A stretch of 64,000 nucleotides of DNA from NCBI RefSeq assembly GCF_040183065.1, contig NC_091120.1, positions 183,732,396 to 183,796,395 of the forward strand, written 5' to 3'. The DNA comes from Periplaneta americana. Taxonomy: Eukaryota > Arthropoda > Insecta > Blattodea > Blattidae. The notes beneath the pieces are model-generated. The model ran no database searches. It was not told the DNA's origin and saw only the letters and a program-made list of their open reading frames with translations. The position numbers and the translations under genes were made by a program. Positions within the stretch are counted from its first letter, which is position 1; each line of letters starts with the position of its first letter. Shown here in pieces: positions 1 to 31,190 of this stretch.

Positions 1-1772
1 GGATGTATCTGGTTGAACTAAGATTTCAATATTGAAAATGTGGACAAATTAGAGGATTTCCAAAAATGTATGCAGACGGCTATTTTTTATTATCAAATAG
101 CGCACATGTCCGCATAAATGCTGATGTATGGAAACCCTATCTTACCATTACCAAATAGTGTAAAAAAAAAAAAAAAAAAAAAAAAAGTAACATGATGCCA
201 TAAAAATACACTTTTTCTTTTCATAAAATTAAGCGTTTTTAGTATTCTGTACATGTACTGTATACATAATATAACCTCCCTATTAAATTATGAAAGAATG
301 TTTATACTTAGTATATTAGTCAAAAAATCCTCACTGAAAACTGTGTTTTCCATGCGATAGTTGGATATTGAAACTAATAGCACCAGTGTAAAATCACATC
401 AATGTATCACCAGTGAGTGCACAGACATTCAGAAAATCCAAGCTGATACAACAGAATATGTAAATTACTACCGCGAAACCAGAAGGAAAAATGATTTCAC
501 TCCAATTCCATCACCATTTGCAACCATTTGGTTATTTTCAAGATCATAATTACACGGATATTTAGTACATTCACATGTCTGATATACTACAGAGCAAAAG
601 TGTACTATCTATAGTAACAACTGAAAAACAAAGTAGGACTTTTATAATGTTTATTCAATTCTTTTTGAAACAATAATACAAATTTCAGATCTGAAATACA
701 GGAACTATAACTTTTCTGAACACATTAAGTATACATACATCTGCATAAAATTCTTTTATACCTTCAGATTATGTAATTATTAGAATCAGAAGTGATAATG
801 ATGTTAACAACTGCTCCTTGCAAAATACAAAAACTGCAATTCCCGTCATCTCTGAATAAATGGAAAGGATCCTCAAATTTGAATTTGAACAATTACATGA
901 ATTACTTCAGCACTCAGAACCTGAGTATTTTAATCTTACATCACTGGCTAATTTTCTTTCCAAATCCTCTGAAAACTGTCACTTCTGATTTATAAACTAG
1001 AATAAACAACTTTGAATACAACATCACATACAATGGCGTTTACAAGCAATTAACACATTATGGTTCAATGTATATTCAGAAACTCTAATACCTGAAAGAA
1101 CGATTCTCAAGGGAATCTATATATAAACTGTAGTGCTTAATACAAAATAGACATCCAGAGTAGATTATGCACAAGGCCACAAGGATATAAAAAAATATTC
1201 TGCCAGTCTTCAATGTTATTTCCGCTATTTTGTAAGCAGCATTACATAAAATATGTTAGTATCATATATGACGATATAAACTCGAATGGCTCCACTAGGA
1301 TTTCAAATATGAATTTTATGTGACAGTAGTGGAAGATTTTCTTAGAGAATAGTATGTCTGGTAGCCAGGAGCAACCAACCTACGCAGTTTTCATTAGAGT
1401 AAAGTGACTCAAACTTTATAATTAATTACTCTTTCAGTCATTCAAAACTTAGCTGTCATAAAAATTGAAATTTACTTTCTACTCCAGTGTCTATTTCAAA
1501 GGCACAAACATCTGGGACTTAAAATTTATGGGACAAGAAAATCCTGAGTTTTGTAGAACCATGTTCTATTTAATACAACGTTTCAGCAATAGCAGGGAAA
1601 CTTGATATGCAAAATACAAAGTTATCTTAGAAAATAATACTCTTATATAATCAACTTTAATTTTAGAAGCACAGGACATTTCAGGATTAACACAAGTGAA
1701 TAATCAGCATTAACAGATATATGGAGTATAATGTGGATCATTCTTCTGTTGGAGCTTGTACTGTTCTTGCCC
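1..1772. other. 3' flank of GST gene 1 (unit 1), no other gene
   Basis: This stretch lies downstream of the gene 1 stop on the minus strand. It aligns along most of its length with 22003-23597 and 37175-39276, the 3' flanks of genes 2 and 3, so it belongs to the duplicated unit. On the minus strand there are ATTAAA hexamers at 1574-1569 and 1658-1653 and an AATAAA at 653-648. The first two lie about 115-200 bp past the stop codon and are the likeliest poly(A) signals. A poly(A) run sits at 162-186. Small open frames here are not conserved between units and are not called. Confidence 0.7.
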
Positions 1773-16216
<14,444 letters not shown>

Positions 16217-16287
16217 TTATTCTGCAGAAAAAAAGACAATTGCACATCAAATTCATCTACAATAACAACAAACAATTTAACTTTAAT

Positions 16288-16824
16288 TATAGACAAAACA
16301 GTCTGCTGTCAAAAAATTTGAAAGTTAGAATTTATAAAACAGTTATATTACCGGTTGTTCTTTATGGTTGTGAAACTTGGACTCTCACTTTGTGAGAGGA
16401 ACATAGGTTAAGGGTGATTGAGAATAAGGTGCTTAAGAAAATATTTGGGGCTAAGAGGGATGAAGTTACAGGAGAATGGAGAAAGTTACACAACACAGAA
16501 CTGCACACATTGTATTCTTCACCTGACATAATTAGGAACATTAAATCCAGACGTTTGAGATGGGCAGGGCATGTAGTACGTATGGACGAATCCAGAAATG
16601 CATATAGAGTGTTAGTTGGGAGGCTGGAGGGGAAAAAGACCTTTAGGGAGACCGAGACGTAGGTGGGAGGATAATATTAAAATGGATTTGAGAGAGGTGG
16701 GATATGATGATCGAGAATGGATTAATCTTGCTCAGGATAGGGACCAATGACGGGCTTACTGTATGTGAGGGCGGCAATGAACCTCCGGGTTCCTTAAAAG
16801 CCAGTAAATAAGTATAGACAAAAC
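16288..16824 (+). mobile_element. 5'-truncated non-LTR retrotransposon with 12-bp target duplication
   Basis: The body 16300-16812 is flanked by exact 12-bp repeats 'TATAGACAAAAC' (16288-16299 and 16813-16824). It encodes only the end of a reverse transcriptase protein, in broken frames: '[20 protein letters not shown]', '[15 protein letters not shown]' and '[20 protein letters not shown]'. It is closely similar to the end of the longer copy at 48063-49525, including the 3' end 'CCTTAAAAGCCA'. It sits in the 5' UTR intron of GST gene 1, about 75 bp upstream of the splice acceptor before the ATG. The uninterrupted sequence is seen in gene 2 near 28680. Confidence 0.92.
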
Positions 16825-17321
16825 TGTCGAATCAAATCAATGCAACAGCAGAAAATCGTCTCCACACGCTCAGCAGTCCAGTTCAGTCTCTCTGCAGCAC
16901 GCAATCTACGTGTTATTCTCCTGATTGTGTTAGTGAAGTGTTTAGATTAGCTTGCTCACATGGCACCATAGAAATTTAGGTGAAGATTACTTATGTCCCA
17001 GCCACTGTAGGAACTTGACAAAATACCTTGAAAATAACTTGGATTTATAGAATTGATTAGAAATTGATATGATCACTGGAAGAGCTGTAAGCCCACCCAG
17101 CCCGCCCTAAATACGTACCTTACTTAAGCCTATATACGAAAATCGTCGTGCGTGAATGAAGAATTACGGTCATATTTCGTTAATGTAACAGTGGGTTTCA
17201 ATATCGCCAACATAGTAATAATACTACACACCTAACCAAATCTAATCTAACCTAACCTCTCTCAATATTACACACCTAATCAAACCTAACCTGTCACATA
17301 ATACTACACACCTGTAGTAAC

Positions 17322-17447
17322 CACTAGCGGCTGGTGATCGAAATCCTCGGTGAGGCCAGGTGCAACTAGTTTAAGTGCTTCCGATAGGAAATGTTTGTTT
17401 ATGATATTAATTATTATTATTATATTATTAACATCATTATTACTGTA

Positions 17448-17478
<31 letters not shown>

Positions 17479-18508
17479 TATTAGTCTATTCTTATTACTA
17501 TCAATGAAAAATAATAATTTCACTCGCCAAATAAGCTGTTATGCTGTGAGTTTCAGTGATTGTTTCAGTGTGATGAAGCAACCCATATTATGTGTTGAAA
17601 TTCCCCTTTTCTTCTTTTCTTTTTATTTTTTTTCCTTTGACAGCAACAAACAAGGTCAAGAGAAGTTTATTTTGCCTCACATTACCACATAACCATTTAT
17701 GTTGCCCATACCAGGATGCAATAGAAACTCGCGTTTTAAGATTGTGTGTCAGAAAAATTATCAGCGATGTCATAGGTATCTCGGTAGTCTCTCTCTCTTT
17801 ATTTGAAACTTCCTTTCTTTCAGTATTATTTCTTCTCGAAAAAGGACACTCTAACAATGAATTAACTTCTCCAGCATTATTTCTCTCATTTGTTTGTTTA
17901 TATTTTCTCAAAATACATAACAAAATTGGCCCAGATTCACTATTATACTACCAAGTACAATAGTAGAACACCCTCGCTTATGTCATAAACTGAGACATAA
18001 GGGGAGAGAATCGAGTGGGTCCCTGCCTGCCAAAGAGCTGGAATTTTGTTATTTATGGCCTAGTTAGGAAAACAAGTCACCACTGCTATTCCCACCCCAC
18101 TCTACCCTACCCTTGAGGCCCGCCCATGGATGGGAGGAGTGAAACCTGACCAGGCCAGACGAATTGTGCCTCAGCTACAACGTTTTAAGCGTAAACTCAA
18201 AGCCCGCGAAAGGACATGAAATGCATTAAGCCAGACCCGGCACGAACGATTCTGGCCTCAGGAACAAATTTTACTGCAAAACAGGTCTATATACATCACA
18301 AGCCAGACCCGGCACGAGCGATCCCGGCCTCAGGAACAAATTTTACTGCAAAACAGTTCTATATACATCAAAGTTTTCAAATGCTTCTACAGCGATATAT
18401 GCCTCATTCACGTAACTAATATATTATATAAAAACACAAAATTTGATTTCAGTTAAGCCAAGTGACTGAGGCCTGGCCTCACTTGCCTCAGTCAATCAGC
18501 CGCCACTG
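17322..18508 (-). mobile_element. hAT-family DNA transposon, defective copy
   Basis: The ends are inverted repeats of the hAT type ('CACTAGCGGCTGGTGAT' at the left, 'CAGTGGCGGCTGATTGA' read from the right), both followed by 'TGAGGCCAGG'. The flanks GTAGTAAC (17314-17321) and ATAGTAAC (18509-18516) form an 8-bp duplication with one mismatch. A minus-strand frame near 17700-17640 reads 'SWYGQHKWLCGNVRQNKL', resembling the zinc-finger region of ZMYM1/TTF-type hAT proteins. The rest of the transposase is missing. Confidence 0.75.
18228..18371. repeat. Two tandem 72-bp repeats inside the hAT copy
   Basis: Copies 18228-18299 and 18300-18371 are nearly identical, each starting 'AAGCCAGACCCGGCACGA' and ending near 'CTATATACATCA'. 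The short frame across them reflects the repeat, not a gene. Confidence 0.9.
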
Positions 18509-18699
18509 ATAGTAACATTCCTCACATTTAGTATCACTTCGTTTGCAAGTATTGCCGGCCTTGCTACTCGTGTCGATAGTCATTTAGTGGAAGTGGATTG
18601 TATTCTTCGAAGAAAATATGGAGACTTTCATAATAATTACATTTAGTTCGTTCAGTATATGTTTTGTGATATATTAAATGTGGCAATGTAGTAATTATA

Positions 18700-21075
18700 T
18701 ATATATATATATATATATAAGAATATACAATAAAAATTGAAATGCGTTGTGGTTGTGATAAAAGTATTGAAAATTGGTTTACAGCGTCACATTGGCAGTG
18801 ATAAAAGTGTGCAATATTCGTTCAGTGGCCGGCGGATACTCTATCTTGACCCTTAACTAGACTGCAGAGCATGCGGGAGACATACATTATGTAGGTAAAC
18901 GTTCTGTAGGTAGGCTATATATTCAGTCGTATAATAATATTCGTAAGTTCTTTCACCCATTAACGCCTATGGTGTGAGAGATGTAAAGTTCTGACACTGG
19001 TGGGCGAACTCATACGTAGAGGCTCGGCATTATTCTCCAATATTCATGACCTCTTTACGTCATCACGTATCTTAGTTGGCTATATAACGCTGTGCCTCCA
19101 ATCATTAAACTCATTATTGGAGATACCATTTTCTTAATGTCTGCATAACAGCACACAAAGATTACAGCTGTCATTTTAGCAGCTTACCACTGTAGCTGCA
19201 TAATGACGATTCTCCCACATACCAATAATTATGAAACAACTCACATAACTCAACTTAATAAATAAAGTTCAAATGTCAGAGAATAAAATTTCCTACTGGC
19301 ACTGATGTATCAGATTATTATAGTTATTACTGTACTTCGAAACGAAAGAATCTCACTCCACAAATGAAATTTTAAACACATCTAAAAATTTAAACACAAA
19401 TTACAATGAAAGCGTGCTGAGAGATTGTGAATACCCAAAATGTGTGCTTAACAGGTATACAGGTACTAAGGAATTCGTTCGAGATAATTCAGAGCAAATT
19501 CAAGAAAAGTAATAGGCTATTTACGAACTGTCAAACATGTACTAACACATTACGAAGTTTGTTGAGGTTAAGGTCACGTTCGTTTAGGATTTCCTATTCA
19601 TTTCAACAAGTTATAACTGCGTGAACAAGGTTCTAATAGGCCTATGGCTACCCGTACTGTTTAAGTTACAGGTTTTGGAGAAGATGATAAAATAAATTTT
19701 CTCAATTCACTAGTACCGGTACACCAGCGTCAGATTCGCAGACAGCTCAGCAACATACAATGCCCGAAGAAATATCCATGTAATAGAATATAACAGAACT
19801 AAGAACGTAAACTTAAATGCTCTCAATTATAATCTTGTGGTATGCTTAAATAATTAATCTCTTTATCAATAAAATGTATCTATGAAATGTGGGCGGCGGA
19901 CCGGTAGTCTAATTGCAAGCGTAACAATAATGAAATTCAAACTTTTTGTTCTACATTTTACTTTAGCACATCTTACGCTTATCTTTTATTAAGATTAGGG
20001 ACCAAAAATTTGTTTGTTTGATATTCTTAAAAAATACTTACAATTAATATCGAGTTGCTTCTATACTAACGTCTAAATGACTATACTAAACACGACGAAA
20101 TCACTTTTGTTACTGGTCTTGCCTAGTTGCCTTGTATGCACTGCCTGCTTGTATGCAATTATTATATAACTACGCAACTGTTCTTGGCGTCTCTCGCGTT
20201 CTGTCGAGTCATCCAATTGGTTAAAACATCTTGTATGTCTACGTTGCCAATTGCCATATGATAGGATGTGTATAAAGAGCTATACATAATATTATAATAC
20301 ATACTATTATACATAGTATTACATGATTAGACCGTTTGCTTTCATTATCCAATAATGTCAAAGTAACTAATGTCGCCCTCACCTTGAATTTAAACTAGTT
20401 TCATACGCTGCTTTCCCGCCTCATGCGAAAATGGCAGCGCCGCTTCTCTTGGAATATTCTGTTTATAAAGCAGACTTGCCAGTTCCCCTACGAAAATATA
20501 CTTTGTTTTTTAGAATTTTTTGCACATTAGAGTAAATATTTATCATACAAGTAGACTTTACTCTTAGTATAATATCAATTTTACTCCTAAACTATTCTGC
20601 GAATTTTGTTTACAGTACCGTAATTACGAACGAATTTTTCCGAGAAATATCCTTATGACATGACGTAGGCACCAAATTTTTCACTCGAAATATTTAATCC
20701 CAGACCACATATATGATCTAGGGCAGTGGACATCAGCACTCGCTGAAATGGATAAAGGATAAACGGAGCAGTCCTGTGTGCCCTGTCGTGCAGCAGAAAG
20801 AGGTAGAGAGCATACCCACTAGCAGCTACGAATGCGCCTTAGTGCAGTGTGTTCTCTGCGGTAAAAGACGCTAACCCCAGGGTGCTCTGTGCTGATGACT
20901 GCTAATCTAGGGTTTAATGACTTCAATCCAATGGCGGGTACTAGGCTTTCGTCATTCATTTAAGCATCCCTATCTATGGGCAATGAAGGAAGCCACAAAT
21001 TCGGTTAAGTTTAAATTTAAATTTTAATGTGTGATCTGGATATGAAACATGATTAGTGATTAACTTACAGTAAGG
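18700..21075. other. Upstream segment of GST unit 1, shared with units 2 and 3
   Basis: After an (AT)n run at about 18697-18720, sequence from about 18900 onwards aligns with 31130-34836 (unit 2) and 51840-55370 (unit 3) in the same orientation. It contains AT-rich promoter-distal DNA and no conserved open frame. Small frames here (for example 19427-19624) recur in units 2 and 3 with changed reading and are not called. Confidence 0.65.
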
Positions 21076-21391
21076 TTCGGATAAAGTAGCTGTATCAGGA
21101 TAGGCATCCTTGGTCTGTGCGTTTTGTTTACAAACAGTAACTAGTTGTCACGTGTTCCCCAGCCGACAGTAATTACGAAGCATATTCAGTTCCTATCAGC
21201 CGTAGGCTACTGTTCATTCACTGATGTTTTAGCTAGGGGAGGGAAGCGCTCTTATCAGCAGGTAGAGTTTTAGCTAGTGGGAGTAGTGTTTACGTGCCTT
21301 GACTTGCTTCAGACTAAGTAAACACTACCCCCTTCCACTTGCTAAAACTCTACATGCTGATGCCTATCCTGACACAGCTACTTAATCCGAA
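21076..21391. mobile_element. Foldback/MITE-like element, unit 1 copy
   Basis: Left end 'TTCGGATAAAGTAGCTGTAT' is repeated inverted at the right end ('TTCGGATTAAGTAGCTGTGT' on minus). A second inner inverted repeat is 'GTAGAGTTTTAGCTAGTGGG'. The same element is at 34837-35152 in unit 2 and its left third at about 62056-62175, so it predates at least the unit 1/unit 2 duplication. Confidence 0.7.
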
Positions 21392-21399
21392 GTTATTTG

Positions 21400-21875
21400 C
21401 ATAGGTTTGAGCCCAAAAGACGTTTGTTCTTTAAATCCAAACACCCCATCTTCAACTGTTTGGAAAAGATTTAAGGCAACTGAAGGCAAATGATACGAAC
21501 CTATCACTCATCTTCGAGATAATAATGGCACCATAATGACCAACCAAAAGAAAAAAAAAAAAAAAAAAGCCGAACTTCTAAATTCATAATATGCCCAAAA
21601 ATCAAATAATGTTTCTACTTGGCCGAAATATCTGACAAAAGAAGACCAGTATTTTACATGTAATTACGAACTTATTTTCAATCATAATGATATTGCTGAC
21701 ATTCCAGTCACTATTGAGGTACTACAATTGGCCCTCTCGGACTTGAACAATTCTGCCACGGGTGAAGATGAAATCCAAAATAGTATGCTAATAACACACT
21801 TCACTTGGCTTCAGAGAAGATATCCTTAAATTATTTAATGACACTTGGAAAACAGGATTTTATCCTAAAAAAAAA
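21400..21875 (+). mobile_element. Non-LTR retrotransposon fragment, region before the reverse transcriptase core
   Basis: Plus-strand frames, with a poly(A) interruption at 21550-21568, read 'EPITHLRDNNGTIMTNQK', 'SNNVSTWPKYLTKEDQYF', 'VLQLALSDLNNSATGEDEIQ' and 'DILKLFNDTWKTGFYPK'. This is the typical linker and start of a reverse transcriptase ('NNSATGEDEI' stands for the 'NKAPGPDGI' motif). Both ends are missing. Confidence 0.75.
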
Positions 21876-21919
21876 AAAACATAAAATTTACTCTGTCACA
21901 CGTTAAAAGTGTTAAAATT

Positions 21920-22002
21920 GTTAAAAAGATATTTACCTTCGACAGACGGCCAATTTCGACGCTATTTGTCGTCGTCTTCAGTGTCTCTTGAACCACTCAA
22001 TA
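21920..22002 (-). ncRNA. Hammerhead-like motif, Penelope-type (copy 1)
   Basis: On the minus strand: CTGAAGA (21981-21975), C, stem GACG, an 8-nt loop 'ACAAATAG', stem CGTC, then GAAA (21957-21954). This fits the CUGANGA and GAAA core boxes of a hammerhead ribozyme, with one extra base between box 1 and stem II. The same layout, with a different stem sequence, is at 40116-40089 beside a Penelope-like protein end. Self-cleavage is not shown; stems I and III were not resolved by eye. Confidence 0.45.
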
Positions 22003-23597
22003 AAAAAAAAAGTAATGTGATACCGTAAAAAACCCCTACTTTTTTTTTTCATAAAAATAAGGGTTTCTAATATTCTGTACATCTACTGCATATATAATAC
22101 AACTTTACTATTAAATTATGAAAGGATATTTATACTTTGCACAGCAATCAAAACATCCTCAATGAAAACTTTTTCGTGTGATACTGTTGCAAGCCTTATC
22201 CAGTTGGATATTCAAACTAATATCACCAGTGAGTGCAGAGCCATTCTTAAGATCCAAGCTCATACAACAGAATATGTAAATTACTACCGCGAAAGCTGAA
22301 GGAAAAATGATTTCACTCCAATTCCATCACCACTTGCAACCAATTACTTTTCGAGATCATGATTACACGGATATTTAGTATATTTTTAAACCACGAACTC
22401 ACATGTCCGATGCACTACACAGCTAAAGTGTACCATTTATAGTAACAATTGGAAATCAAAATAGGACTCTATAATGTTTATTCAATTCTTTTTTTAAACA
22501 ATTATACAAATTTCAGTTCTGAAATACAGGAACTATAACTTTTGTGAACACATTAAGTATACATACATCTGCATAAAATTCTTTTATATCTTTAGATTAT
22601 GTAATAATTAGAATCAGAAGTGACGATGTTAACAAACTGTTCCTTGTAAAATACAAAAAATGCAATTCCAGTTATCTCTGAATAAATGTAAAGGATCCTC
22701 AAATTTGAATTCGAACAATTACATGAATTATTTCAGCACTCAGAACCTGTGTATAGCTCTACATTAATATTACATCACTGACTAATTTTCTTTCGAAATT
22801 CTCTGAAAACTATCACTTCTGATTTATAAACTAGAATAAGCATCTTCAAATATAATATCACATATCATGGCGTTTACAAGCAATAACACATTATAGTTCA
22901 TTGTATATTCAGAAACTCTAACACCTGAATGTATGATTCACAAGATAATCTATAAATAAACTGTAGTGCTTAATACAAAACAGACATCCAGAGTAGATTA
23001 TGCACAAGGATATAGAACAACTTCTGCCCATCTTGAAGGTTATTTCTGCTATTTTGTAAGCAGCAAGCATTACATAAAATATGTTAGTATCATATATGAC
23101 TATATAAACTCGACTTCAAATATGAATTTTATGTGATAGTAGTGGAAGATTTTCTTAGAGAATAGTGTGTCTGGTAGCCAGGAGCAACCAACCTACGCAG
23201 TTTTCATTGGAGTAAAGTGACTCAAACTTACTCCACAATTAATTACTCTTTCAGTCATTCAAAACCTAGCTGTCAAAATTTGAAATTTACTTTCTACTCT
23301 AGTGTCTATTTCAAAGGCACAAACACCTGGGATTTAAAATTTATGGGACAAGAAAATCCTGAGTTTTGTAGAAATATGTTCTATTTAATCCAACGTTTCA
23401 GCAATATCAGAGAAACTTGATATGCAAAATACAAAAGTTATCTTAGAAAATAATACTCTTATATAATCAACTTTAATTTTAGAAGCACAGGACATTTCAG
23501 GATTAACACAAGTGAATAATGAGCATTAAAAGATATGAATTGATATATGGAGTATAATGTGGATCATTCTCTGTTGGAGCTTGTGCTGTTCTTGCCC
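22003..23597. other. 3' flank of GST gene 2 (unit 2), no other gene
   Basis: Aligns with 186-1772 and 37450-39276. Candidate poly(A) signals on the minus strand correspond to those downstream of gene 1. The left edge at about 22003 is where retrotransposon debris has replaced the start of the unit; units 1 and 3 continue further left. Confidence 0.7.
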
Positions 23598-28610
<5,013 letters not shown>

Positions 28611-28736
28611 TTATTCTGTAGGAAAAAAAAAAACACAATTGCACATAAAATATATTCACAACGACAACAACAAACAATTTAACTTGAATTATAGACAAAA
28701 CTGTGGAGTCAAATCAAAGGCATTAGTGATGAAGGG

Positions 28737-29640
28737 GTTTACATTCATTCATTCATTATGTTTTGTCCAAGAGTACGTCTTTCACTGCAAACCTAGCATT
28801 ATTCACTCTTTCCTATTTTCCGCCTTCCTCTTAATCTCTGCAAGATCCACGTATATTAATGTTGTCTGAGAGTATATTGGCTAGTTCAATCTTCTTGGCT
28901 GATGTTATACCGCCAGCATTCCATTGTAAGATGTTTAGTTGATTCTGTACCATTAAAGTAGTCCCTCCTGGAGATCCGATTGGGGGACTATTTTACCTCC
29001 GGATAATTTTACCTTAATGGTACTCATTTCATATTGGAGTGAAAATGGCAAGTTGTAGCCAATTTAAGTGAACACCATATTTTAATGTTTTGGTGGCTAC
29101 TTCATTCACACACAGCCCCCAGAATGTCTGGAGGACCACACCTGCTGTTGGTCGACAAGTCCATTGGACCTAGCTGGGAGATCTTGTTGATCACCAGCTT
29201 TCCCTTCTTAAGCCATTAGAGACGATTTTAGTGCCATAGCAGGTCAGCACTAGGAACAGAAAAGTAGAAAGAGGAGGAAGGAAAGGGAAATGAACCCCTA
29301 GGCCTCGAATGCTCTAATGCCGTCAGGGTCGAAGAAAGTAAGAGTTCAGTCAGAAGACTGGATAGGAAAGAGTAAAGAGGGAATTAGGTATTGGATAGAG
29401 GAAAATTATCATCTAGCTGACCAGTGCTAATTGATGAGTAGCCCCTCCCTTTAGTTCAGCTCGTAAAATTATGCTTACTAACAGCTGCACCACTGGAAGG
29501 TAGGGATGGGACATTGGGTATTTGTCCAGGTTGGTTCCTTCAAGCCTTCAATGGGAAGGATTAATGGCTCTCCCCCCTGTATCCGACAGATACCATTTTG
29601 CCGCCTGGCATTAGAAAACAACAACATATTAATGTTGTCT
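28737..29640 (-). mobile_element. Non-LTR retrotransposon debris: 5' region joined to another 3' end
   Basis: Minus-strand reading from 28967 gives 'QLNILQWNAGGITSAKKIEL', the start of a LINE endonuclease. DNA from 28985 to 29640 is the matching 5' untranslated region, also found at 43640-44230. At about 28867 this stops and continues as the 3' end of a different LINE family (that of 11395-11750 and 55755-56255), with an ATTC-type tail at 28744-28757. Neither part is coding now. Confidence 0.7.
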
Positions 29641-30215
29641 ATCAGGACTTAGGTTAGAAATATTATCAAAGACAAATAACATGTCTAAGCTTATCCATTA
29701 TAAACAGACTTGCATCTCTTTGTATAATGTGTTATGTGAAAGAACCCTACATACCACCTTCATTCATGAAGAAAACTCAAATGTTGCACAAGTCCTTCAT
29801 TCACTAATGCCCATAAATGCACCAATTTTACCTCAAATCTCTATATAATAAGTTAATCAAGAAAATACAGAGAAAAATTACACTTCTGACAGTAAAGCAC
29901 GTGGAACATACAGGGCCAGAGCGTGATGTTACAACTAACAGCATTCACCCTTCCCTCACCCTCCATGGCAGTCAGCCATCTGGATGGTGGGTGGATGGAC
30001 GGGCAGATAGATAAGCATGGAAGAAAAGTTAGGGAATATATCTATGTGGTAATGTCATGTCCACTTCCTGTGTGACATGGGAAAGGTGGGTGATGTATTC
30101 AGTTTCTATTGGCTGAGGGCTCCAGGAAGCAGATGGGAGTTATAAAATATACACTGCAAGTTGATTTTTGCCAACAGGAGCTTTAATATAACACTTTCAC
30201 TACAAGTTACCACTT
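29641..30215. other. 5' UTR intron of GST gene 2, nothing recognised
   Basis: No conserved frame or classified repeat. The stretch is part of about 1.9 kb (28660-30587) absent from the matching place in gene 3 (near 51266), so it is inserted DNA. Confidence 0.5.
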
Positions 30216-30386
30216 GCCACTAGAGGGAACCCAAGAGGTGGAACTTAAACTGAGAGGATTCAATCCGACATTGGGATGGGAATCCGGTGTGGTTCAGTGG
30301 ATAGAGCATCAGCACATAGAGCTGAAAACCCAGGTTCAAATCCCGGTGCTGGAGAGTATTTTTCTCTGTTCCACTCATCCTTCATC
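30216..30386 (+). repeat. tRNA-derived SINE
   Basis: Same family as 2347-3052: 'GCCACTAGAGGGAACCCAAG', a tRNA-like head with A box 'TGGTTCAGTGG' and B box 'GGTTCAAATCC', then 'GGAGAGTATTTTTCTC'. Confidence 0.85.
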
Positions 30387-31121
30387 ATCTCTATGTTCTG
30401 TTGAACTGATCCCTAATCATTCCAAAATTATTTTATGTTTAAACCTTATTTACTCATATACAGAGAATTCTGCTATGTGTAATTTAAGTCATTCTCGTTC
30501 AGTTACATACAATCCAGGTTTTATTGTACATAAATTTGTCCAACTACATGACAATTAGGTCTACTTTAAGTCTATTCTTATTTGTGAGCTATCTCAGCTA
30601 TTTTTAGAGAGATATCAGTGGTTTAGAGACAGATTACTTCATTGCACTTCTTTCGAAGTTTTCTCCAACTACATAAAATCGTCAGCAGAAAATCTCATGA
30701 CAAATCCACAGATTCTTATTGCATAAATACCATCTCGTTATCAATTGCACTAGCATTATCTAATGACATAACTGATAACAGCGTTGTTAAATAACTGATA
30801 AAATTTATTTTCTTTCAACTTAGCAATTAAAAAAAAATGTGGAGTACTATTTTGAAACAGAAAATGACCTTGATATCTCAGAAGTGCTTAATCACCAAAG
30901 AAAATGTTTGTTCATTACATGCATTCTATGACAAGCAAATGCTGTAAAAATATTATTCAGCAACTGAAAAACAAAAAGGATGCATTATCTGATAGGCAAA
31001 TACTGTAAAAATATTGCTCAGTAACTGAAAAACAAAGAGGATGTGCACTTCAAATGGCATTTATTACTGGTCCATTCTGTACAATCAATAAATTATCAAT
31101 ATTTAATAGACAGGATCTTAC

Positions 31122-31190
31122 CTTGGCCTATATATTCAGTTGTAGGAACAACTGGATAATACACACGGTAGACCAAAGTCTGTAGTTGAC
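31122..31190 (-). other. Possible noncoding first exon of GST gene 2
   Basis: All three GST ATGs are preceded by a strong acceptor and the same 8-nt leader, so an upstream noncoding exon is required. On the minus strand here 'ATATAGGCCAAG' is followed by GTAAGA (donor at 31121-31120). Unit 3 has the equivalent at 51834 with GTGAAA. The left boundary at 31190 is a guess. Not resolved for gene 1. Confidence 0.35.

Noticed and set aside
17225-17310. 'CTAACCTAACC'-like sequence, also near 31700 and 52670
   Set aside because: Short irregular AACC-type stretches only; too few units to be interstitial insect (TTAGG)n telomere repeats.
17588-17963. Overlapping frames of 111 and 123 aa on both strands
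   Set aside because: They lie within an hAT element; only a short minus-strand stretch resembles hAT protein, so no gene is called.
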